Source of the DNA: Thermocrinis sp.
GTDB taxonomy: Bacteria; Aquificota; Aquificia; Aquificales; Aquificaceae
NCBI GenBank assembly: GCA_022759285.1
Contig: JAEMPM010000043.1
Location: forward strand, 1-7,419
Direction: 5' to 3'
Length of the DNA stretch: 7,419 nucleotides
Positions 1-6,345 of the stretch are shown here, piece after piece. The notes beneath the pieces were generated by a model. That model saw only the letters and a list, made by a program, of their open reading frames with translations. It ran no database searches and was not told the origin of the DNA. Numbering within the stretch: position 1 is the first letter of the stretch; the number at the start of each line of letters is the position of its first letter. A program made the position numbers and the translations under genes.

Positions 1-23
1 TATACGATCATGAATCTGAAAAG

Positions 24-50
24 TTGACATCTTCTTCTGAAAGCTAACCT
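24..50 (+). promoter_or_regulatory. Possible second, weaker upstream promoter
   Basis: A perfect TTGACA -35 hexamer is at 24-29. The best -10 candidate is TAACCT at 45-50 (3 of 6 matches), with a short 15-base spacer, so the pair is unbalanced. If used, it would give a leader of about 30 bases before ileS, but that leader would still lack a Shine-Dalgarno sequence. It could equally be a chance match. Confidence 0.25.
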
Positions 51-62
51 TTTGAGAGCTTT
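40..62. repeat. Short inverted repeat in the ileS promoter region
   Basis: AAAGCT at 40-45 and AGCTTT at 57-62 are exact inverted copies separated by 11 bases. The right arm touches the end of the candidate -35 box (52-57). It might be an operator-like dyad or a weak hairpin. It is not a convincing rho-independent terminator, because the arms are only 6 bp and no T-run follows. A dyad this short can arise by chance. Confidence 0.25.
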
Positions 63-82
63 GCCTCCTTTATCTTTATAAT
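52..82 (+). promoter_or_regulatory. Probable sigma-70-type promoter of the ileS operon
   Basis: A perfect TATAAT -10 box lies at 77-82. A TTGAGA (5 of 6 matches to TTGACA) lies at 52-57, with a 19-base spacer, slightly longer than the optimal 17. The -10 ends 6 bases before the ileS ATG at 89, so the predicted transcription start falls on or within a base or two of that start codon. No purine-rich Shine-Dalgarno sequence lies between the -10 box and the ATG, which fits a leaderless message. The hexamers are seen directly; promoter activity is inferred. Confidence 0.6.
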
Positions 83-88
83 ATCTGT

Positions 89-2857
89 ATGGACTATAAA
101 GATACTCTGAACCTTCCAAAGACTGACTTTCCTATGAAAGCGGACCTCCCCAAAAGGGAGCCACAGATTTTAAAGAAGTGGGAAGGACTCTATCAAAAGG
201 TGCAAACCGCAAGAAAGGATGCAGAGCTTTTTGTGTTGCACGATGGACCGCCCTATGCCAACGGGCATATTCATATAGGACACGCCCTCAATAAAATCCT
301 AAAGGATATCATCGTAAAGTATAAGCTCCTAAGGGGCTACAGGGTCGATTATGTACCCGGTTGGGACTGCCATGGTTTGCCCATAGAACAGCAAGTAGAA
401 AAGGAACTAAAGGCAAAAAAGCTCAAAAAGGAGGATATGCCAAAGACCGCCTTTAGAAAGCTCTGCAGGGATTATGCAAGCCGGTTTGTGGAAATCCAAA
501 AGGAGGAGTTTATAAGGCTGGGTGTCTTGGGAGATTGGGAAAGGCCCTACATAACCATGGATCCAAAATATCAAGCGCAGGAGATAAGGGAACTGGGAAG
601 ACTCTTTAAAAAGGGTGTGGTGATAAAGAGCAAAAAGCCAGTCTATTGGTGTATATATGATAAGACCGCCGAGGCGGAGGCAGAGGTAGAATACTACGAA
701 AAGGAAAGCCCAAGCATATATGTAAAATTTCCCCTCAAGGATCAAGACAACACTTACCTTCTTATATGGACCACCACCCCTTGGACTTTGCCCGCTAACT
801 TAGGTGTAATGGTGGGAGAGGACTTTGAGTATGTCTTCTATAAAGTGGGAGAGGAAACTTACATCCTTGCCAAGGCACTCCTTGAGGAAGTAAAGAAAAA
901 GACAAATCTTGAGGGAGAGGTGGTTAAGGAGGTTTTGGGTAAAGACCTTGTAGGTTTGGAATATTACACACCTTACGGGGAAAGAATTGGGAAGGTTTAT
1001 CCCTCTGAATTTGTAGAACTTACTGCTGGCACTGGTTTGGTACATATGGCACCGGGGCACGGTAGAGAGGACTATATAGTGGGTCTAAGGTATGGTTTGG
1101 AGCCTTTTGCACCTGTAGACGATGAAGGGAAATTTATTCCGCCCGCACCGGAGTTCTTAATCGGCGTTAGAGTCTTCTCCGCAAACTCACTTATCATAGA
1201 AGACCTAAAGGCAAGAAACCTGCTACTGCACGAAGAAAAATACATCCACTCTTATCCACACTGCTGGAGGTGTAAAAACCCAGTGATCTTTAGGGCTACT
1301 CCTCAGTGGTTCATATCCATGTCCGCTCCTGTTAATGGCGAAAGTCTAAGGGAGCTTGCCCTGAAGGAGATAGACAAGGTTCAATGGTTTCCACCCTCTG
1401 GAGCAAACCGCATAAGGGCTATGGTGGAAAACAGGCCCGATTGGTGCATATCAAGGCAAAGATATTGGGGTGTCCCCATTACGGTCTTTTATTGCAAAAA
1501 CTGTGGGCATGTAGTGTCTGAGGAGGACGTCTTTGAAAGGGTTGCCCAGTTGGTGGAAAACCATCCTGATGGTGCAGACATTTGGTTTGAACTCAGTGCC
1601 AAGGAACTCCTTCCTGAGGGCTATAAGTGTCCCAAGTGTGGTTCAGAGGAGTTTGTAAAAGAGGAAGATATATTGGATGTTTGGTTTGACTCTGGTTCTT
1701 CTCACGCCTTTGTGCTGAGAACAAGGGGTATAGAAAAGGCAGACCTATATCTGGAGGGCTCCGACCAACACAGGGGCTGGTTTCAGGCTTCCCTTTTGGA
1801 ATCGTGTGCGTCCTATGGCTCTGCACCATACAAAGGTGTTCTGACCCATGGCTTTACGGTGGATGAGCAGGGCAGAAAAATGTCAAAGTCCTTGGGCAAT
1901 GTGATCGCACCACAGGAGGTAATAGAGCAATACGGTGCAGATATACTCAGGCTGTGGGTAGCTTCTGAAGATTACTCCGAGGACGTAAGGCTCAGCAAGG
2001 GTATCCTACAAAGACTAACAGAGGACTACAAAAAAATAAGAAACACATTACGGTTCTTCCTCGGAAACCTTTACGACTTTGAACCTTCAAAGGCGGTACC
2101 CTTCAAAGAACTTCATCACTTGGATAGGTGGGCAATCTCTTACCTGCAGGGGATAATAGAGCAGTCTTTGAACTTTTACGAGAACTATACCTTCCACCGA
2201 GTTTTGCACCTGATTAGGAATTTCTGCGCAGTGGAGTTGTCTGCCTTCTATTTGGATGTGCTAAAGGACAGGCTTTATGTGTATGCGAGCAACTCTTGGG
2301 AGAGGAGGTCTGCACAAACAGTCCTCTTTGAAATGGCAAAGGCTATCACCCTCTTGATTGCACCCTTCTTGAGCTTTACAGCGGAGGAAGTTTGGGAACA
2401 TCTGAGAAAGATTGATCCATCCTTGCCAGAAAGCGTCTTCTTGCACACTATTCCAACACCAAAGGAAGAGCTAAAGGATCAAGAGATTTTGAAGGATTAC
2501 GAGATCATACTGAAGGTAAGGGATGATGTGATGTCGGCGGTGGAGCTCTGCAGGAAGGAAAAGGAAGTCAACCATCCCTACGAGGCGGAAGTTTATGTCT
2601 GGGGTAACGAAGAGGTCTTGAAGGTCCTCAAAAAGTATGAAGAGGACCTAAAGTATCTCTTTACGGTCAGTAAGGTATCCCTCAAAGAGGGTGGAAGTCA
2701 ACGTCTGCCCTCCGAGAACTTCCAAGATCTATGGGTGGGTGCCAAGCGAGTGGAGGGCAAAAAGTGTCCAAGATGCTGGCTTTACTACAGGGAAGAAGAG
2801 TTCGAAGGGGATGTTTGCAAGCGTTGTAGCAGAGTATTGGCGGAAGTACTCCCATGA
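89..2857 (+). CDS. ileS: Isoleucyl-tRNA synthetase (IleS), bacterial type
   Basis: A cytoplasmic class I synthetase that charges tRNA-Ile with isoleucine using ATP and hydrolyses mischarged Val-tRNA-Ile. At 922 residues it is full length. The HIGH signature is at residues 62-65 (after GPPYANG) and KMSKS at 597-601. The CP1 editing domain shows the threonine cluster T228-T230 (TTTPWT) and the APGHG..D element with D328. WFDSGSSH and YLEGSDQHRGWF complete the catalytic core. The C-terminal zinc knuckle has C893/C896/C910/C913 and marks the bacterial rather than eukaryote-like type. A second Cys quartet (C469/C472 and C514/C517) lies in the catalytic insert. The start at 89 is supported because MDYKDTLNLP aligns with the N-terminus of characterised bacterial IleS (MSDYKSTLNLP in E. 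coli). There is no Shine-Dalgarno before it. It is the first gene of the operon, and its TGA overlaps the next ATG by 4 bases. Confidence 0.98.
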   Translation: MDYKDTLNLPKTDFPMKADLPKREPQILKKWEGLYQKVQTARKDAELFVLHDGPPYANGHIHIGHALNKILKDIIVKYKLLRGYRVDYVPGWDCHGLPIEQQVEKELKAKKLKKEDMPKTAFRKLCRDYASRFVEIQKEEFIRLGVLGDWERPYITMDPKYQAQEIRELGRLFKKGVVIKSKKPVYWCIYDKTAEAEAEVEYYEKESPSIYVKFPLKDQDNTYLLIWTTTPWTLPANLGVMVGEDFEYVFYKVGEETYILAKALLEEVKKKTNLEGEVVKEVLGKDLVGLEYYTPYGERIGKVYPSEFVELTAGTGLVHMAPGHGREDYIVGLRYGLEPFAPVDDEGKFIPPAPEFLIGVRVFSANSLIIEDLKARNLLLHEEKYIHSYPHCWRCKNPVIFRATPQWFISMSAPVNGESLRELALKEIDKVQWFPPSGANRIRAMVENRPDWCISRQRYWGVPITVFYCKNCGHVVSEEDVFERVAQLVENHPDGADIWFELSAKELLPEGYKCPKCGSEEFVKEEDILDVWFDSGSSHAFVLRTRGIEKADLYLEGSDQHRGWFQASLLESCASYGSAPYKGVLTHGFTVDEQGRKMSKSLGNVIAPQEVIEQYGADILRLWVASEDYSEDVRLSKGILQRLTEDYKKIRNTLRFFLGNLYDFEPSKAVPFKELHHLDRWAISYLQGIIEQSLNFYENYTFHRVLHLIRNFCAVELSAFYLDVLKDRLYVYASNSWERRSAQTVLFEMAKAITLLIAPFLSFTAEEVWEHLRKIDPSLPESVFLHTIPTPKEELKDQEILKDYEIILKVRDDVMSAVELCRKEKEVNHPYEAEVYVWGNEEVLKVLKKYEEDLKYLFTVSKVSLKEGGSQRLPSENFQDLWVGAKRVEGKKCPRCWLYYREEEFEGDVCKRCSRVLAEVLP

Positions 2858-3546
2858 AAGAAGAAGACTTTAGTGCCTTTCTTCGACTCCAAGAGCAGGA
2901 AGAGGAAGTCCTCAAAAGGGAAAGATACCTTGAAAGGCTAAAAAAGAGAATAAAGGAGTTGGACCAAAGCATAAACGAGATATTAGAAGAACAGACGATC
3001 CTAATAGCGGAGTTGAACCAGATCATTGAAGCCATAAGGGAGGAAGACCAAAAGATCAGAAGGTGCAAAGAAAATTTAAAGAGATGTCAAGAGAAGGCGA
3101 AATTCGTTAAAAAGGTAGAGGAATACAAAGCCCTCTTGAGGGAGAAGGCAAAGAACGAAGACTGCATAATAAAGGGTGAGCAAACCCTGAGGGAGTTAAG
3201 ACAAAAACGCAAAGCCATAGAGGATCGTCTGCAGGGCAAAGACAAAAAGAAAAAGCTAAAGAGAATGGAAGAAGAAAAAGAGGAATTGATCAAAGAAAGA
3301 GAAGAGGTGGAAAGAGAGTTAAAACAGCAAATGGAAAAGTTGGAACTTCTCCGAGCAAGCCTCGGCCAAGATTTAGTGCAAGAGTATGAAAAGCTTAAAC
3401 AGGCTGTAGGCTTTCCCCCTATCGTAAAGGCAGACATCATGGGCACATGCTCAAGCTGCGGCACCAAGCTCCCATCCATGCTATACTCTAAACTAATCAA
3501 GGGCGAAAAGGTCAGGTGTCCAAACTGTGGAAAGATTCTGTACTAG
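2854..3546 (+). CDS. Coiled-coil protein with C-terminal C4 zinc ribbon (COG1579 / zf-RING_7 family)
   Basis: A 230-residue, probably cytoplasmic protein. Residues about 5-180 are almost continuous charged heptad-like sequence (Glu, Lys, Arg, Leu), predicting a long antiparallel coiled-coil hairpin. The C-terminus carries a zinc ribbon with C199/C202 (CSSCG) and C222/C225 (CPNCG), ending in KILY. This architecture is that of COG1579 (Pfam PF02591, formerly DUF164). The family's best-studied member, Helicobacter pylori HP0958/FlgZ, binds the sigma factor RpoN and a flagellin mRNA. That role cannot be assumed here, and most members are uncharacterised. The ATG lies in the ATGA overlap with the ileS stop, suggesting translational coupling; a weak GGAAG at 2842-2846 may assist. 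The zinc ribbon suggests nucleic acid or protein binding. Family assignment is confident, function is not. Confidence 0.9.
   Translation: MKEEDFSAFLRLQEQEEEVLKRERYLERLKKRIKELDQSINEILEEQTILIAELNQIIEAIREEDQKIRRCKENLKRCQEKAKFVKKVEEYKALLREKAKNEDCIIKGEQTLRELRQKRKAIEDRLQGKDKKKKLKRMEEEKEELIKEREEVERELKQQMEKLELLRASLGQDLVQEYEKLKQAVGFPPIVKADIMGTCSSCGTKLPSMLYSKLIKGEKVRCPNCGKILY
3514..3518 (+). promoter_or_regulatory. Ribosome binding site supporting the rodA GTG start
   Basis: AGGTG (part of the AGGAGGTG consensus) sits 8 bases before the GTG at 3527, inside the zinc-ribbon gene. It favours GTG over the in-frame ATG at 3569 (residue 15), which has a pyrimidine-rich upstream region and would cut into the first membrane helix. 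Confidence 0.5.
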
Positions 3547-4621
3547 AGATCCAATAATTCTCCTCTGTATGCTTTTCATTTCTGGGGTGGGACTTTTGGG
3601 TGTTTACAGTGCCACCTACTCGGGGCAAATATCTCCGTTGTTTCTCAAACAGCTTTTTTACGTAGTTTTTGGCTGGTTTATTATTCTTTTGCTTCCAAGG
3701 TTTAACTTTAGGAGTCTTTTGGAGTATGCACCTGTTGTTTATGGGCTAAATCTGTTTCTTCTTGTCCTTGTACCCTTTGTGGGAAAAACTGTCTACGGTG
3801 CCAAAAGGTGGATAGATTTGGGACCTATTCATCTGCAACCCTCCGAGTTTATGAAGTATTCCCTCATGCTTTTAAGCACCTATGCCCTCTCTCGTATAAA
3901 TTCCCTAAAAAGCAGGGAATTTTTTATTCTCCTTCTTGCCTTTTTGATCCCTTCCGCTTTGGTGCTAAAGCAGCCAGACCTTGGCACTGCGATTACTTAC
4001 TTTTTTATTCTCTTTTCTGCCCTCTTTTTCTTTGGGCTAAAGCTAAGATACTTTATTGGCTTTTTTGTCCTTCTTTTGCTTTTGTCTCCTTTGTTGTGGC
4101 ATTTTTTAAAGGACTACCAAAAAAAGAGAATACTGGCAGTTCTCGATCCTTATGAGGATTATATGGGCAGTGGTTATCAGCTTATTCAGTCGGTTATTGC
4201 CATTGGCTCGGGCGGTTTTTGGGGAAAGGGCTTTCTACAGGGTACCCAATCCCATCTACTTTTCCTGCCGGAAAAGCACACAGACTTTATATTTTCTGTA
4301 ATAGCAGAAGAGACAGGCTTTCTTGTGAGCTTTTTGCTGATCACTGCCTTTTTTGTGATGGCTTGGAGGCTTTTAAGCTACATTCCAAGGGCGGACATAA
4401 AAGAAGAAGTGTTGTTCTTGGGTACTTTCTCCACTTTTCTTATCTTTGAGGCTTTTGTGAATTTTGCCATGACTATGGGCTTTATGCCCGTAGTGGGAAT
4501 TCCGCTGCCCTTTGTTAGCTACGGTGGTTCCAACGTACTGACCTTCGGTCTGATGTTAGGTACAGCCCTCTCCATAGCAAAGGAGCTTAGGCAAAAATCC
4601 ATAAGGTTCTCCAATGATTGA
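3527..4621 (+). CDS. rodA: RodA, SEDS-family peptidoglycan glycosyltransferase
   Basis: An integral inner-membrane protein of 364 residues, close to E. coli RodA (370). It polymerises lipid II into glycan strands during cell elongation, normally with a class B PBP (PBP2). About ten hydrophobic helices are visible, the first near residues 9-28. SEDS signatures: KRWIDLG (93-99), QPSE (104-107), QPDLGTA in the fifth-helix region, then the large extracellular loop with DYQKKR, GSGYQLIQS, AIGSGG, GKG and LPEKHTDFIF, whose D253 matches the essential Asp of RodA/FtsW. The end has PLPFVSYGGS (326-335). The DYQ..R, GTQS and LPE.HTDFIF pattern favours RodA over FtsW. Translation starts at GTG, overlapping the previous gene by 20 bases, and the end overlaps hemW by 8. 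No PBP2, mreB or mreC gene is in the window, so its partner must be encoded elsewhere. Confidence 0.95.
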   Translation: MERFCTRDPIILLCMLFISGVGLLGVYSATYSGQISPLFLKQLFYVVFGWFIILLLPRFNFRSLLEYAPVVYGLNLFLLVLVPFVGKTVYGAKRWIDLGPIHLQPSEFMKYSLMLLSTYALSRINSLKSREFFILLLAFLIPSALVLKQPDLGTAITYFFILFSALFFFGLKLRYFIGFFVLLLLLSPLLWHFLKDYQKKRILAVLDPYEDYMGSGYQLIQSVIAIGSGGFWGKGFLQGTQSHLLFLPEKHTDFIFSVIAEETGFLVSFLLITAFFVMAWRLLSYIPRADIKEEVLFLGTFSTFLIFEAFVNFAMTMGFMPVVGIPLPFVSYGGSNVLTFGLMLGTALSIAKELRQKSIRFSND

Positions 4622-5696
4622 AGGACTCTATGTTCATATACCATTCTGCTCCAATAAGTGTCCTTACTGCGACTTCGTATCTTTTGTCTCTGAACCCTCT
4701 AAAGAATATTTGGAACTCTTAAGGAAGGAGTTGGAGCTTTACAAAGACCTTTCCTTTGACCTAAAGACTATATACCTGGGCGGAGGCACTCCTTCCCTTT
4801 ATCCCACCAAACTTTGGAGAGAATTCTTCAAAGACTTAGACACAAAAGGAGTAAAAGAAATCACCATGGAGTGTAACCCAGAAAGCTATAAAAGGGAGGA
4901 CTTTGAAGAGCTTTTGGAACTAGGAATAAACAGACTGAGCTTTGGAGTTCAGAGCTTTTTGGAGAAAAACCTGCGGTTTTTGGGAAGATGGCATTCGCCC
5001 AAAGAAAGCGTAAGGGCTATCCTTGAAGCAAAGTCCGCAGGTTTTGAAAACCTGAACATTGACCTAATTTACGGGTTACCGGAACAGACACTCCAAGACC
5101 TAAGGGAAGAGCTAAAGGTTGTAAAAGACCTACCTATAACCCACCTGTCTGCCTACCTGCTAACACCTTACGAGGATACCATCTTTGGACACCTTTGGCA
5201 AAAAGGTAAGCTAAAGCTTCCTTCTGATGAGCAAATAGAGGAGATGTTTTTGTTTCTTTCGGAGGAGTTAAGTTCAATGGGTTTTGAACACTATGAAATA
5301 AGCAACTTTGCCAAGGAGGGCTATCGCTGTGCCCACAACCTTCTGTATTGGAGCCATAAAGAATTTCTGGGAATTGGCGTTTCCGCTTGGAGTTTTATAA
5401 ACAAAAAGAGGTTTGGAAACTACCGAAACTTGGAAAAATACAGGATGGCAGTCCTGCAGGGGGAAAAACCTATAGAGATGGAGGAAATGCTTGAGGGAGA
5501 GGAGCTTTTAAAGGACTATCTTTTCGTAGCCCTGCGGACAAGAGATGGTGTTCCCAAAGAGGTGCTACCAAATATTCCAGACCATATAAGAGAGTTCTTT
5601 TTGGAGGAAGGTGATAGAGTAAGGCTTTCCAAGAGGGGTTGGCTTTTGATCAACGAAATCTTGCTGGAGCTGTGGAATGAAGTGGCTAACCATTGA
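4614..5696 (+). CDS. hemW: HemW, radical SAM heme chaperone (HemN-like)
   Basis: A 360-residue radical SAM protein. The 4Fe-4S site is CxxxCxxC with C12/C16/C19 in HIPFCSNKCPYCDF. The Asp-Phe after the third Cys, with no further Cys and no N-terminal extension, separates HemW from true oxygen-independent coproporphyrinogen oxidase (HemN). GGGTPS (56-61) is the SAM-binding glycine motif. ECNPES, RLSFGVQSF and NIDLIYGLPEQT follow, all typical of the family. HNLLYW (241-246) matches the HNxxYW motif linked to heme binding in E. coli HemW. HemW is thought to insert heme into respiratory cytochromes; often-seen 'coproporphyrinogen III oxidase' labels for this subfamily are probably wrong. Its ATG lies 8 bases inside rodA, preceded by TAAGGT at 4602-4607. 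The usual GxGAH motif after HNxxYW reads GVSAW here. Confidence 0.92.
   Translation: MIEGLYVHIPFCSNKCPYCDFVSFVSEPSKEYLELLRKELELYKDLSFDLKTIYLGGGTPSLYPTKLWREFFKDLDTKGVKEITMECNPESYKREDFEELLELGINRLSFGVQSFLEKNLRFLGRWHSPKESVRAILEAKSAGFENLNIDLIYGLPEQTLQDLREELKVVKDLPITHLSAYLLTPYEDTIFGHLWQKGKLKLPSDEQIEEMFLFLSEELSSMGFEHYEISNFAKEGYRCAHNLLYWSHKEFLGIGVSAWSFINKKRFGNYRNLEKYRMAVLQGEKPIEMEEMLEGEELLKDYLFVALRTRDGVPKEVLPNIPDHIREFFLEEGDRVRLSKRGWLLINEILLELWNEVANH
5666..5669 (+). promoter_or_regulatory. Shine-Dalgarno sequence fixing the coaX start
   Basis: GGAG lies 7 bases before the ATG at 5677, within the last codons of hemW. It is among the clearest ribosome binding sites in the window and supports this start, which also places the DVGNT motif at the expected distance from the N-terminus. 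Confidence 0.6.
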
Positions 5697-6345
5697 TGTA
5701 GGAAACACAAGCGTGGATGCCTGCGTTTTTGATGGAAGGGAACTGGTCTACCTCGGTAAGTTTCCTCACCAAGAGCTTAGGGAGCTTACAAGACAGTATG
5801 AAAATATTCTCGCATCCTGCGTAAAGCCCTCCGTTCAAAACCAGATAGCTAAGGCCTTTTTCTTTAAACCGGAGGATGTTCCCATAAAAACTGCCTTTGA
5901 GGGAAAGGAGAAGGTAGGTATAGACAGGCTTTTGAATCTATACGGTGCCTTGGAGTTTTACGCAAATACCTGCCTTCTGGTAAGTGCGGGTACTGCCCTG
6001 GTGGTGGATGTCTTGGTGGATGGCGTTTTTGAAGGAGGCTTTATTACCCTAGGCCTGGGGGCAAGGCTGAGATGTTTGTACGAGAGGGCAGAGCTTATTC
6101 CTCTCTTTACCTTAGAGAGCGTGGATGTGCCATTGGGCAAAAACACCAAATCTGCCCTTTTGGGTGGACTAAGGAAGGAGGTCTTTTACTACTTGGATGG
6201 CCTGCTTAGAGAGCTGAGAAGAAACTACAAAAGGGACTTTAAAGTTATACTAACGGGCGGTGATGGATGGTTTTTAAAGGATTTTGGAATTTATGACCCT
6301 TTGCTTATCCACCGGGCTATGCTGAGGCTCAAAAGACTTTTATGA
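5677..6345 (+). CDS. coaX: Type III pantothenate kinase (CoaX), divergent
   Basis: Catalyses ATP-dependent phosphorylation of pantothenate, the first step of coenzyme A synthesis, in the cytoplasm; the family belongs to the ASKHA fold. Visible motifs in order: IDVGNTSVD near the N-terminus (phosphate loop), GIDR (81-84, the family G-[AVI]-DR motif), SAGTALVVD (103-111), EGGFITLG (119-126), LGKNTKSALLGG, and LTGGDGWFL near the end, followed by DPLLIHRAM. Length is 222 residues against about 250-260 for most members. Two positions are odd: the first residue of the usual DxGTA motif, normally the catalytic Asp, is S103, and GGxIxPG has Leu in place of Pro. The fold and motif order are intact, so it is not an obvious pseudogene. 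It overlaps hemW by 20 bases and, at its 3' end, the convergent mqnC by 17. It is the last gene of the operon. Confidence 0.9.
   Translation: MKWLTIDVGNTSVDACVFDGRELVYLGKFPHQELRELTRQYENILASCVKPSVQNQIAKAFFFKPEDVPIKTAFEGKEKVGIDRLLNLYGALEFYANTCLLVSAGTALVVDVLVDGVFEGGFITLGLGARLRCLYERAELIPLFTLESVDVPLGKNTKSALLGGLRKEVFYYLDGLLRELRRNYKRDFKVILTGGDGWFLKDFGIYDPLLIHRAMLRLKRLL

Noticed and set aside
1..30. Possible divergent - strand gene beginning at an ATG at 30 (reading MSTFQIHDRI to the edge)
   Set aside because: Only ten codons are visible and only a weak AGAAG precedes it. Codons of an upstream + strand gene ending at 13, 27 or 47 are equally possible, so nothing can be supported.
64..71. CCTCCTTT, identical to the anti-Shine-Dalgarno end of 16S rRNA (or AAAGGAGG on the other strand)
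   Set aside because: With the TATAAT promoter it lies in untranscribed spacer, and on the - strand no start codon follows at a usable distance. Probably coincidence.
1..88. T-box or other riboswitch in front of ileS
   Set aside because: The region is far too short for a T-box, has no specifier or antiterminator structure, and the likely transcript has almost no leader.
407..745. Open frame of 112 codons on the - strand inside ileS
   Set aside because: It is antisense to the strongly conserved IleS catalytic region, has no recognisable motif and its composition is that of a reverse-complement shadow.
2682..3500. Two open frames on the - strand (2682-3068 and 3087-3500) rich in Ser, Phe and Leu
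   Set aside because: They are what antisense of Glu/Lys-rich coiled-coil coding sequence reads as. The + strand zinc-ribbon gene explains the region fully.
3808..4155. Overlapping + strand open frame of 115 codons within rodA
   Set aside because: The rodA frame carries all the SEDS motifs here; the alternative frame has no family features and no ribosome binding site was identified.
4614..5696. Oxygen-independent coproporphyrinogen III oxidase (HemN)
   Set aside because: The CPYCDF context, the absence of the HemN N-terminal extension and the HNxxYW motif indicate HemW instead.
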